Notes under the pieces: model-generated
What the model was told of the DNA's origin: nothing
What the model saw: only the letters and a program-made list of their open reading frames with translations
The model's database searches: none
Shown here: piece by piece, positions 54,632-63,373 of the stretch
Numbering within the stretch: position 1 is the stretch's first letter
Layout: each line of letters opens with the position of its first letter
NCBI GenBank assembly: GCA_020629035.1
Contig: JAHDEC010000018.1
Coordinates: 1 to 64,000 of the forward strand
Length of the DNA stretch: 64,000 nt
Origin: Saprospiraceae bacterium
GTDB lineage: Bacteria; Bacteroidota; Bacteroidia; Chitinophagales; Saprospiraceae
Reading direction: 5' to 3'
Made by a program: the position numbers and the translations under genes

Positions 54632-55398
54632 TATTTTAATTTGTAGTTATATAAATCCATTAACTCACCTAACTCGTCTGCGATATAGGATTTATAAGAA
54701 TCAATTTTATGTTTAGTATCTTTTTTCCTACTGGTGTTTTTAGGCTTCGATAAAAGAGCTTCTGTTTGAGCTAGAGAATATTCTTCTAAACCGAAGAAAT
54801 CTCTTATTTGGTTTAACTCTTTGGCACCTTCTTTAACACCCGACTTAAATATGTTTTCGAATTTTACTTGAAGATAAGGATTCGTCTCCTTGTACTTCAT
54901 TAATGTCTCATTAATGAGTTTCCACCTAGCTGCAAGAACCATAATTGGGTCTTTCTTTTGCTTAGCACTAATAGGTAAATCAGCAACAAAATATGGTATA
55001 TTTCTTCTAATCAGCCGCTTATAGCCATTCCAAAATCCGTAATCATAATGAGATTTTATATAGTCTTGTGGATGCCTAATTAAGTGAAGAATCCTCAAGT
55101 TTTTGACTGACTCATTTAATGCAAAAACACCTGACCACATAAAATTACTAGATTCGATATAGGTTTCTGGACAATTTGTAAACAAAGATTTTCTAGCCGA
55201 GAAATAAAATTTATTAAATCGTGCTGAGCTTATTTTGCCTTCAAAATGCATGTTAGACAGTGGAATAAATCGACGAGATGGTTTGGGTTCATGACGACAT
55301 AAAGCCTTTGTACTTGTCTCGTTAATATAGTCTTCAAAAAACATGGTACCTGTTCTTCCTGTGGAAAGAATAAAGTTTATTTGCTTATTCGTCTCCAT
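54631..55398 (-). CDS. Sulfotransferase-family protein
   Basis: The 255-residue protein begins with a PAPS 5'-phosphosulfate loop (ILSTGRTGTMFFED, about residues 10-23). It carries the 3'-phosphate segment HLIRHPQDYIKSHYDYG at about 100-116. Together these mark a PAPS-dependent sulfotransferase fold. It would add sulfate to a sugar or lipid, and cytoplasmic PAPS supply from elsewhere is needed. It overlaps the GT2 gene by 14 bases and the methyltransferase gene by one. Sulfation of a glycolipid is an inference from the neighbours. Confidence 0.75.
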   Translation of the reverse strand: METNKQINFILSTGRTGTMFFEDYINETSTKALCRHEPKPSRRFIPLSNMHFEGKISSARFNKFYFSARKSLFTNCPETYIESSNFMWSGVFALNESVKNLRILHLIRHPQDYIKSHYDYGFWNGYKRLIRRNIPYFVADLPISAKQKKDPIMVLAARWKLINETLMKYKETNPYLQVKFENIFKSGVKEGAKELNQIRDFFGLEEYSLAQTEALLSKPKNTSRKKDTKHKIDSYKSYIADELGELMDLYNYKLK

Positions 55399-56332
55399 AC
55401 ATCTGGTCCTTCTGTCTCTTTGATAGCTGTTCGATTAGCTTCCTATTTTTAGATAATAAATCCCCGATGATTCCTAGTGCAAAAAAATTGACACTGATGA
55501 TGATAAACATTACTCCTAAAATAAGTGACTGTACTTTTCCTGAGGCATCATTATTTAAGAAAAAGATCACAAATCGCACAATTGGAATGAGGCCTACCAA
55601 AAAACTTACCCCCCCCATCCATAGAAATATTCTAAGTGGTTGATACATTGAGTAAACTCGAATGATATCTGTTCCTGACTTCCTAATGTGCTGCCAAATG
55701 TTTTTGAACAAGCGAGAAGGTCTGGTAGGCGCATTGGTAGTGATAGGTACAGAAACCATTTTGATACGCTTCTTTGCTGCTTGTACAGTAGTATCTAAAA
55801 CATATGAAAAATCCGAAGTAATATTAAGCTCTTTCATCGCCTGCTTGGAATAAGCTCTAAATCCAGAAACAGCGTCTTCCATTTTTCTTTCTCCAGATAA
55901 GATTTGCGTTACTTTCGTTCCTAACCATTGGAAAAATTTCTTTATTAGGGAAAAGTGCTTGATTTTTGAAGTTTGTCTATTTCCTACGGTTATGTCCGCA
56001 TCTCCAGAAATAATAGGTTGAACCAAATCACTGATGTAATTTGATGGATATTGATTATCTCCATCAGTGTTTACTAGAATATCAGCGCCAAGTTTTAGTG
56101 CATAGTCTAAACCAGTACGAAAACTAATACCTAGTCCCTTATTCCCCACATTTCTAAGTATGTAATCCACATTATTTTCTCTCGCCACCTCTATGGTTTT
56201 GTCAGAACTACCATCATCAATGATCATCGTTTCGATAAGCACAATACCGTCTATCTTTGTTGGTATATCTTTGAGAACAAGCGGCAACGTCTTCTCCTCG
56301 TTATAGCATGGGATTTGGATGATTAACTTCAA
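55385..56332 (-). CDS. GT2-family polyprenyl-phosphate glycosyltransferase, first gene of the minus-strand operon
   Basis: This 315-residue protein starts with IIQIPCYNEEKTLPLVL, then IDDGSSDKT, a metal-binding NTDGDNQYP and VGNRQTSK. It ends with two membrane helices at about 230-255 and 265-290. It is the DPM1/ArnC-like class that loads a sugar on a polyprenyl carrier. It starts the four-gene minus-strand operon, and a 219-base gap separates it from the divergent plus-strand membrane-protein gene. It differs from the similar GT2 at 22560-23498. Confidence 0.88.
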   Translation of the reverse strand: MKLIIQIPCYNEEKTLPLVLKDIPTKIDGIVLIETMIIDDGSSDKTIEVARENNVDYILRNVGNKGLGISFRTGLDYALKLGADILVNTDGDNQYPSNYISDLVQPIISGDADITVGNRQTSKIKHFSLIKKFFQWLGTKVTQILSGERKMEDAVSGFRAYSKQAMKELNITSDFSYVLDTTVQAAKKRIKMVSVPITTNAPTRPSRLFKNIWQHIRKSGTDIIRVYSMYQPLRIFLWMGGVSFLVGLIPIVRFVIFFLNNDASGKVQSLILGVMFIIISVNFFALGIIGDLLSKNRKLIEQLSKRQKDQMYGDE

Positions 56333-56551
56333 GATCCTTAATTAAGAGCACAAAGTTAAATATATTGTCCTTAACTCATCAAATTGGGTAAAAAATTAAC
56401 TACCAGTGATCAAAATAGTAGTTTGATGCTTCGCAGATATTTATTCAGTTTACTCATAAATCCTCTTTAATGTCAAAAAACCCATTTTTTTAGCCATTTT
56501 TGTATTGCTTTTGAAATACCAGATTAAATCGGAGGAAACGAAGCAAACTTT

Positions 56552-57901
56552 ATGTTAAAGAAACCAACCATTATTTTATCAATCATCGGTGTAATCATGA
56601 TGATAAATTTGCTACATAACCCACTTGGGCTGTACAGTGCAAAAGGTGTTATAAATCAGTTAGGATGGCAAAGTTGGGTGGCTGGAAGTATCATTAAGGC
56701 GCATAAAGATGGAATCTTTTCTACGGGGACATTTACCAATATTTGGATTCCTAAAAAAATGAAAGCCCCTAAAGCAAGAGCTTATAACGCCAATAAATAT
56801 CGCAAAGGACAATTCAACATAAAAACCAAGAAGGGTAAGGGAGTATGGTCAACCTACAAATCAGCAATCAGATGGCCAAATACTTTGTATGAAATCATTG
56901 ATGTTAGCATTTATAGAATTACTGGCAAGGCCCATAATCTTTTTTGGTTACACAAATCTATTGCAGGTTTATTTTTAGTGCTCTCATTACTAATTTTGTT
57001 AAAATGGTGTTGGCAGGAATTTGGTTTATTGACGACGCTTATTAGCAGCTTTGCTATTTTGACCTGTCATTGGTTAATGGTATTGGCATCATATGCAGGA
57101 TTTGATATTTGGTTAAATATCTTACCCGTTGCCGCAGGTTTATACTTATTCCAGAAGAAAAGGAAATACTTTAATCCTGAAAATAATTGGCATGTTTTAA
57201 TGTATGGAATATGTTCTATTTTCTTAAATGCTACAAGACACTATGCACATGTTCCCGTTGTTAGCTTTTCACTTTTGATCCCTGTTTTATATTATCACAG
57301 CTTTAATAAAACAGCCTATAAGAAGCTTTTGACAAAAATAATGGTAGTCGGTATTGGTGCCATTTTAGGCTTCTTAATTAGTTTTGGTATTCACTTTCTT
57401 ATGATCTATTCGATCAGGGGTAATATGGAGCGTACTTTAGACTTCTTTAAATTCAAATTTTTACATAGGACTTCGGGCGATTTAGATGAAGCGGCTCATA
57501 ACTTTTCAAGACTTGTTGATAAAGCTCATGATGCAGGATTTGTTGATGTTTTAAAGAGATATTGGAATGAAAAGCCGTTATTTTCCTTTTTAACATTGAA
57601 ACACATAACATGGATGTTTATTCTTTCAGTACCAAGTTTATTCATTCCTTCTTTATTCTCGGGTAGAAGCACACAACTCTTAAAGTATAGAAAATTATTT
57701 CTAGCAACCTTGGTAAGTCTTGTGGGTGCTTTTAGCTTTTTCTACATCTTTAAATCACATGCTTACCTACATATTCATCTTGATTACATTGTATTATGTA
57801 CTCCTTTTATACTTTTCTTCGTCATGTATTATGTAGAATTTATAAAAGTCTTAGTTGAGAAACTAAAAACAACATTGAACAAAAAGACAATCGAAGCTTA
57901 A
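56552..57901 (+). CDS. Polytopic membrane protein, possible GT-C type transferase
   Basis: I do not recognise the family of this 449-residue protein. It has about ten membrane helices. A first helix at about 8-25 is followed by a soluble region of about 85 residues rich in basic and aromatic residues (WIPKKMKAPKARAY). The layout is like GT-C transferases or polymerases, but no catalytic Asp-Glu motif is clear. It is five bases upstream of rfbF and co-directional, so it likely belongs to the CDP-sugar operon. A role in assembling the deoxysugar polymer is inferred only from position. Confidence 0.62.
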   Translation: MLKKPTIILSIIGVIMMINLLHNPLGLYSAKGVINQLGWQSWVAGSIIKAHKDGIFSTGTFTNIWIPKKMKAPKARAYNANKYRKGQFNIKTKKGKGVWSTYKSAIRWPNTLYEIIDVSIYRITGKAHNLFWLHKSIAGLFLVLSLLILLKWCWQEFGLLTTLISSFAILTCHWLMVLASYAGFDIWLNILPVAAGLYLFQKKRKYFNPENNWHVLMYGICSIFLNATRHYAHVPVVSFSLLIPVLYYHSFNKTAYKKLLTKIMVVGIGAILGFLISFGIHFLMIYSIRGNMERTLDFFKFKFLHRTSGDLDEAAHNFSRLVDKAHDAGFVDVLKRYWNEKPLFSFLTLKHITWMFILSVPSLFIPSLFSGRSTQLLKYRKLFLATLVSLVGAFSFFYIFKSHAYLHIHLDYIVLCTPFILFFVMYYVEFIKVLVEKLKTTLNKKTIEA

Positions 57902-57906
57902 AACAT

Positions 57907-58671
57907 ATGAAAACTATCTTACTAGCCGGTGGCTTTGGAACCAGATTATCTGAAGAAACACACTTGAAGCCAAAACCAATGGTAGAAATTGGAGACTACC
58001 CTATTCTATGGCACATTATGAAATCTTATTCCCACTATGGCTTTAATGATTTTATTGTGGCTTGTGGATACAAAGGCTACTATATTAAGGAATACTTTGC
58101 TAATTATTTTCTGCACCAATCCAATGTCACTTTTGATTTAGCCAATAATGACATGAAAATTCATGATTCGGCAACTGAGCCATGGAAAGTTACCTTAATG
58201 GATACTGGTTTGCATACTATGACGGGAGGTCGTATTCGAAGAGTAAGAGATCATTTGGATGACACTTTCATGGTGACTTATGGTGATGGTGTTAGCAATG
58301 TAGATGTTAGAGCATTGGTAGAGTTTCATCGATCACATGGTAAGCTTTTAACGGTAACAGCTGTCCAGCCATCAGGAAGATTTGGAGCCCTAGAAATAGA
58401 CGAATATCAAGTAAAATCCTTTATGGAAAAACCAAAAGGAGATGGTGCCTGGATAAATGGAGGATTCTTTGTTTGCAATAAAAAAGTAATCGATTATATC
58501 ACAGATGACTCGACCATTTGGGAGCGAGAGCCACTGGAAAACATTGCAAAAGACGGGGAACTTATGGCTTATCATCACCGCGGGTTTTGGAAACCTATGG
58601 ATACATTAAGAGATAAAAATGATCTCGAAAAAATGTGGGCAACCAATAAGGCAGATTGGAAAAGTTGGTAA
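57907..58671 (+). CDS. rfbF: Glucose-1-phosphate cytidylyltransferase
   Basis: RfbF makes CDP-glucose from CTP and glucose-1-phosphate, the first step to CDP-linked deoxysugars. The 254-residue protein begins with the nucleotidyltransferase signature ILLAGGFGTRLSEETHLKPK and shows YGDGVSNVDV (metal site) and INGGFFVCNKKV. Its end abuts rfbG with no gap, giving coupled translation. Confidence 0.95.
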   Translation: MKTILLAGGFGTRLSEETHLKPKPMVEIGDYPILWHIMKSYSHYGFNDFIVACGYKGYYIKEYFANYFLHQSNVTFDLANNDMKIHDSATEPWKVTLMDTGLHTMTGGRIRRVRDHLDDTFMVTYGDGVSNVDVRALVEFHRSHGKLLTVTAVQPSGRFGALEIDEYQVKSFMEKPKGDGAWINGGFFVCNKKVIDYITDDSTIWEREPLENIAKDGELMAYHHRGFWKPMDTLRDKNDLEKMWATNKADWKSW

Positions 58672-59751
58672 ATGAAAGGACTATTAGAAAATGCTTATAA
58701 GGGCAAAAAAGTTTTTGTCACTGGACATACAGGATTTAAAGGATCTTGGTTAATAAAATGGCTTGATATTTTAGGCGCAGAAGTCAAGGGTTTTGCATTG
58801 GAAGAAGATCACCCTGATGGTCATTATCATGTGATTCAAGGTGATGCACTTTGCCAATCAGAAATTGGAAATATTAATCATTTAGAAAAATTAACTGAAA
58901 GCATTCAAGCATTTAAACCAGACTTTGTCTTTCACCTGGCAGCACAAGCGCTAGTTAGGGATTCGTATGAAGATCCTATAGGTACTTACCAAACGAATGT
59001 TATCGGTACCGGAAATGTAATACTTGCTTGCAAGACATTGGACAAACCATGCCACTTAATCCTTATAACAACAGATAAAGTTTATCATAATAATGAGTGG
59101 GAATATCCTTATAGGGAAACTGATCGTCTTGGTGGATATGATCCTTATAGCAGTAGTAAAGCATGTTCCGAACTTATTGCTTCTTCTTTTACCCAGTCCT
59201 TTTTAAATACTGCTAATTACCACGAGCATAATAAACAAGTGGCTACAACTAGAGCTGGAAATGTAATCGGTGGTGGAGATTGGGCTAAGGGACGAATTAT
59301 TCCCGATATCATCAAAGGCATTGATCAGAATCAGGACGTAGAACTTAGAAATCCAGGTGCGGTAAGGCCATGGCAGCATGTTTTAGAGCCATTGTCAGGA
59401 TATTTAGTCTTAGGTGCAAAGATGGCTGAACAACCCTTAAAATATGCTGGTGCATGGAATTTTGGACCAGAAAATAAACAATTTCTCACTGTAGAGGATT
59501 TGACCAAGATTTGTATTAGAATTTGGGGTAAGGGAAATTATACGACACCTGATTCTAGTCATGAACCACATGAAGCGAAGATGCTACAATTAGATATAAG
59601 CAAAGCCAAATTGTATCTTTCTTGGAGGCCAAAGTTAAATGATGTCCAAACCTTTGAATACACCATCGAATGGTATAAACGTTTTTATGAATCAAGAGAA
59701 GCTGCCGCTGCTTTAAGCGAAGAGCAGATTCTAACTTATATGAATCTTTAG
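58672..59751 (+). CDS. rfbG: CDP-glucose 4,6-dehydratase
   Basis: RfbG converts CDP-glucose to CDP-4-keto-6-deoxyglucose using bound NAD+. The 359-residue SDR protein has TGHTGFKGSWL at the start, HLAAQALVRDSY, the TTDKVYHNNEW strand, and YSSSKACSE with Tyr and Lys spaced as in the SDR catalytic pair. Length and the characteristic RPWQHVLEPLSGYL segment confirm the dehydratase. The next gene starts with GTG directly after its TAG. Confidence 0.95.
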   Translation: MKGLLENAYKGKKVFVTGHTGFKGSWLIKWLDILGAEVKGFALEEDHPDGHYHVIQGDALCQSEIGNINHLEKLTESIQAFKPDFVFHLAAQALVRDSYEDPIGTYQTNVIGTGNVILACKTLDKPCHLILITTDKVYHNNEWEYPYRETDRLGGYDPYSSSKACSELIASSFTQSFLNTANYHEHNKQVATTRAGNVIGGGDWAKGRIIPDIIKGIDQNQDVELRNPGAVRPWQHVLEPLSGYLVLGAKMAEQPLKYAGAWNFGPENKQFLTVEDLTKICIRIWGKGNYTTPDSSHEPHEAKMLQLDISKAKLYLSWRPKLNDVQTFEYTIEWYKRFYESREAAAALSEEQILTYMNL

Positions 59752-60642
59752 GTGAAACATTTATTAATTACTGGCGGTACTGGTTTTCTTGGTGGTCACT
59801 TATGCCGACATTTAGTTTCTTTAGATTATCATTTACATGTATTAGTTAGACCTAGCTCTGACAAATCAGAGCTGAAGAAACTAGCTAAATCCATACGTTT
59901 TTTCGAAGAACATGAGATTACTACTTTCCTAGAAGAAAGCTCAATCAAGCTTGATGGCATCATCCATACGGCCACTGATTATGGTAGACATGGTGATAAG
60001 GAGCTCGTTTTTAATGTCAATCATAGATTACCAAAAACTTTATTGGAATTAGCCATTGCCAAAAAAATACCTTCTTTTATAAATATAGATTCGTTTAGTA
60101 GCCTTATCGAGGACTATCCATACTTGCCGCATTATCACGCTTCTAAAAGAGCATTTCTCAAGGATGCTAAGCAACGTATTCAAACTAATTATGAAGGTTC
60201 TTTTAGTACATTGAGGCTTCACCACCTTTATGGAACTGAAGATGATGATCGAAAATTTATACCCTTTATCATCCGGAGCTTGATAGCTAAAGAAGAGGAG
60301 ATAGATTTAACAGCAGGTATTCAAAAAAGGGATTTTGTTTTCGTGTCTGATGTTGTAGATGCTATAGAAAAAGTATTAACTATAAGGCCTTCAGGAGAAC
60401 AAGAATTTGAAGTAGGCACTGGTCAATGTCATTCCATTCGGGAGTTTGTAGTATCCGCTAAAAAACTAGCGGAGAATAAGAACACCCAACTTAATTTTGG
60501 AGCTTTGGAAACCAGAGCCAATGAATTAATGGAAGCTGTTGCCGACAATGCCAAGCTAATTGATTTAGGCTGGAAACCGAAGTTTCCATTAGAAAAAGGG
60601 ATTAAAGAAACTATTAAATATTACAGAGACAAAATGTCTTAA
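59752..60642 (+). CDS. SDR-family NDP-sugar reductase or epimerase, likely acting on CDP-4-keto-6-deoxyglucose
   Basis: The 296-residue SDR protein has TGGTGFLGGHL at its N-terminus, an INIDSFSS strand and YHASKRAFL with the Tyr-x-x-x-Lys pair, then RLHHLYGTED. It follows rfbG with no gap and uses a GTG start. In such clusters this gene reduces the 4-keto group of a CDP-deoxysugar. No RfbH-type 3-dehydrase gene is present, so the product is more likely a 6-deoxyhexose than a 3,6-dideoxyhexose. The stereochemistry is unknown, and an epimerase role remains possible. Confidence 0.78.
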   Translation: MKHLLITGGTGFLGGHLCRHLVSLDYHLHVLVRPSSDKSELKKLAKSIRFFEEHEITTFLEESSIKLDGIIHTATDYGRHGDKELVFNVNHRLPKTLLELAIAKKIPSFINIDSFSSLIEDYPYLPHYHASKRAFLKDAKQRIQTNYEGSFSTLRLHHLYGTEDDDRKFIPFIIRSLIAKEEEIDLTAGIQKRDFVFVSDVVDAIEKVLTIRPSGEQEFEVGTGQCHSIREFVVSAKKLAENKNTQLNFGALETRANELMEAVADNAKLIDLGWKPKFPLEKGIKETIKYYRDKMS

Positions 60643-60669
60643 TTTCGTCCGAGTTTAGAAAATTATCAT

Positions 60670-61734
60670 ATGCTTTACAAACCATCATTTAGTTATTTAA
60701 TAGAAGCTCAGCATCTTAATAAGTATTGCGAAATTCATACGGACATAAGTGAGAATCCAGTAAAACTACATTTAAATGCGCCAGGAGAATTACAGCCCAA
60801 AGTTAAATACAAATTTGATTGGTTGGCATCAGGATCGCAAATGGTGAGTATTTTCTATTCAGTTAAAAATCCCAGATTTCCAAAAATGGAACTCAAAGTT
60901 GAGGTATTTGATCAAGATGATAATAGTCTTGGCATATTTACAAAAAAGAATCTTTCTTTTGGTGACCATCATCAGACAATAAATTTGAAAGAACCTGTAG
61001 AAGTGGGTTACATAACCTGGGAAATGGTTTGTGGTAAATCACATTTTGGTTCTGGTGTCTTTATAGGCAACATCATTTTTTATAAGCAAAACCCATTAAC
61101 AAATCTCGCTAATAAATATGGGTCTGATAAAGGCAGCGAGGTTTTCTACGGAGCTAGTCCCCATATGTATACTGATATTTACCACCAGTATCTCAGTAAG
61201 TTTAGAAAAGATAGCTTTAATTTATTAGAAATAGGTCTTGATTCAAAAACTTATCATACGGGACAGAGCGAAGATGCTCCTTCTTTGTATATGTGGAGAG
61301 ATTATTTTCCAAAAGCTACCATTTACGGAATTGATATCAATGAATATTCCATTCTTGATAATGAAGAGCGTATAAAATTTTACCGAGCTAATCAATCATC
61401 TAGGAGAGAATTAGACGCATTTAAAGATTCGACCAAAGAAAAATTTAGAATCATTATTGATGACGCTTCTCATGCTTCATCGCACCAACAAATAGGTCTT
61501 GTTAAGTTACTGCCCATGGTAGAAAAAGGTGGATATTACATTATCGAAGATCTATTTTGGCAGCCCTTTAAAGAAGAGGCAACAACACTAGATTTATTTA
61601 CAAGACTTAAGCACTCCGGAAAATTCACTTCACCATTCCTAACGGACGAAGAGAATGAGTACATTGAAAAAAACGTGAAAAATTTTAGAATACTTAAAGC
61701 TGCTGTTAGTGAAATGCTAATTATTGAAATGTAG
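60670..61734 (+). CDS. Two-domain sugar O-methyltransferase, MycE-like
   Basis: The 354-residue protein has a beta-sandwich-like N-terminal domain (about 15-140) and a C-terminal methyltransferase domain. The latter carries NLANKYGSDKGS, YTDIYHQYLSKFR, LLEIGLDSKTYHT, SLYMWRDYFPKATIYGIDIN and IIDDASHASSHQQ. These match the MycE/MycF class of metal-dependent deoxysugar O-methyltransferases, and the His/Asp pairs would bind Mg. It lies 27 bases after the CDP-sugar reductase and probably methylates the deoxysugar made by the operon. That pairing is an inference. Confidence 0.8.
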   Translation: MLYKPSFSYLIEAQHLNKYCEIHTDISENPVKLHLNAPGELQPKVKYKFDWLASGSQMVSIFYSVKNPRFPKMELKVEVFDQDDNSLGIFTKKNLSFGDHHQTINLKEPVEVGYITWEMVCGKSHFGSGVFIGNIIFYKQNPLTNLANKYGSDKGSEVFYGASPHMYTDIYHQYLSKFRKDSFNLLEIGLDSKTYHTGQSEDAPSLYMWRDYFPKATIYGIDINEYSILDNEERIKFYRANQSSRRELDAFKDSTKEKFRIIIDDASHASSHQQIGLVKLLPMVEKGGYYIIEDLFWQPFKEEATTLDLFTRLKHSGKFTSPFLTDEENEYIEKNVKNFRILKAAVSEMLIIEM

Positions 61735-62722
61735 CCAAGGGCAAGTTCATTGCTTCAGCAATCATTTCAGTGGCTCTTACTGCGCCTAATGCGTTTATGT
61801 GATCATGGTTTCTGTAAAGATGATCGATATTAATCCTAGTGGATAAATCTATATAATGAACATGTTTATTTTTAGATATTCTATTTACGGTGTTATGATA
61901 TTTTTTCTTAACAATTGATGGTACTCGTTCAAGATAATCCTCGTGCATAGGCATACTCACCAGGTATAATTCGATATTTTTTTCCTTTGTATAACTAACT
62001 AGCTTTCTCATAAACTCAAGAGATGATAGCGACAATCCTTTAGAGTCTTGATAATTAAAATGTACATTAGTTATTTTGTCCAATTTCTTCCTTGCTTTAT
62101 TAAGTGCTAAATTAGGAAGGTCATTCACTTCATGAGAAGTTCTAATAAGCGAATCAATTTTATAATCTTCTATTTCAAATGAAAGTTTTTTCTCAATAAA
62201 TGGATATTGCTTTTGCTTTTTGAATAGGTTGCTGATATACTGGATGTTTGGCACCACCATATTCTTACTATAATTAATAACTAACGATTGCCAATCGGGT
62301 TTAATCGCTTCTAATTCATCATAAGCAATAATTGGATATGATCGTTTAAACATTTCCCCTCTCCATCTCGGATCATTAAAAAAAAAGTTATTTATGGTAG
62401 ACAAGTTGTTGTATGAAAAACCAACTGCTAAGGTATTTACTTGTGGGTTGTTCTCAATGATATGTCTAGCTTTTAGAAAACTTAAAGCTAATGGTTCAAA
62501 AGCCTGTCCCACATTTATTGAGTTAGGTATCATTTTGTAAATAACACCTCCTTTTATGTGAGAATCACCTATAAAAACTGTAGTTATTTCTTCTGATAAT
62601 TTGTATGGTTGTGCATCAATTACTAACCTATTAATAAATGATGATAGGGAAAGAACTATTAAAAGAACTAAACCAAAAAAGAGCAATTTTTTAAAATAAT
62701 ATTTGAGACCTGCCTTATTCAT
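61721..62722 (-). CDS. Membrane-anchored SGNH-like protein
   Basis: The 333-residue protein has one N-terminal membrane helix (about 12-30). The periplasmic domain carries VFIGDSHIKGG (nucleophile Ser with GDS-H) and, near the C-terminus, YRNHDHINALGAVRAT, which could supply the catalytic Asp and His. The layout is like the SGNH partner of the MBOAT protein at 52132-53136, but no MBOAT gene is adjacent. It could be a second acyltransferase or a hydrolase for the same glycan. The last 14 bases overlap the convergent methyltransferase gene. Confidence 0.65.
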   Translation of the reverse strand: MNKAGLKYYFKKLLFFGLVLLIVLSLSSFINRLVIDAQPYKLSEEITTVFIGDSHIKGGVIYKMIPNSINVGQAFEPLALSFLKARHIIENNPQVNTLAVGFSYNNLSTINNFFFNDPRWRGEMFKRSYPIIAYDELEAIKPDWQSLVINYSKNMVVPNIQYISNLFKKQKQYPFIEKKLSFEIEDYKIDSLIRTSHEVNDLPNLALNKARKKLDKITNVHFNYQDSKGLSLSSLEFMRKLVSYTKEKNIELYLVSMPMHEDYLERVPSIVKKKYHNTVNRISKNKHVHYIDLSTRINIDHLYRNHDHINALGAVRATEMIAEAMNLPLATFQ

Positions 62723-62734
62723 TCAAAAGTTTAC

Positions 62735-63370
62735 TTAAGCATGCTCAAATTCAAAAACCGCCGAGTGTTTGAACAATTCCTCGTCTTCTCTTAAAATTTT
62801 AAAGCCATTTTGGACAACCAGGCATCGCATTAAATCAGGGTTGTTTCTAGCAAAACCCACGTTTTTTTGAGCCCCTACCTTATTTTGATCTGCGAAATGT
62901 AATACTGCCTTTCCTGTCGGTTTAAGTGCTTTTTTTATAGACTTCAAATAATAAAAAACATCTAAAGGATCTATGTGCACAAAGACATCATGGGAGAAAA
63001 CTAAATCTAAAGAATTTTCTTCTACAGCTGGAAAATCCGTTCCATTGGTTTGAACAAAGGTTATATTTTCTTCATCCTTGAATCGTTTTTTACATAACTT
63101 TAGCATGATTTCATTTACATCTAAAGCATATAATTTTTTAGAAGCTTTTAAATATTGGGTCCACCGTCCACCGCCACAACCAATTTCTAGTGCAACAATA
63201 CTGTCGTTAACATTAGGAATTAAAAAAGTATCTCTAAACTTCATGAGATGTGCTTTCTCTTCTGGGTTGCCCCAGTGATTCCCATAATGACCAAATTCTT
63301 CTTGTTTTTTATCTAAAAACCATTCAGCGTTCTCTGTCCACTTCTTTTTATTCCATTTTACATCAGGCAT
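62735..63370 (-). CDS. Class I SAM-dependent methyltransferase (paralogue 1)
   Basis: This 211-residue enzyme has ALEIGCGGGRWTQYL as motif I (about residues 58-72), LYALDVNEIM and VFSHDVFVHIDP. FARNNPDLMRCLV comes near the end. It is closely similar over its length to the next gene upstream, for example GGGRWT, FVHIDPL and NNPDLMR are shared. The two are tandem duplicates. It is 12 bases upstream of the SGNH-like gene and three bases after its paralogue, so all three form one minus-strand operon. Confidence 0.87.
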   Translation of the reverse strand: MPDVKWNKKKWTENAEWFLDKKQEEFGHYGNHWGNPEEKAHLMKFRDTFLIPNVNDSIVALEIGCGGGRWTQYLKASKKLYALDVNEIMLKLCKKRFKDEENITFVQTNGTDFPAVEENSLDLVFSHDVFVHIDPLDVFYYLKSIKKALKPTGKAVLHFADQNKVGAQKNVGFARNNPDLMRCLVVQNGFKILREDEELFKHSAVFEFEHA

Positions 63371-63373
63371 TTC

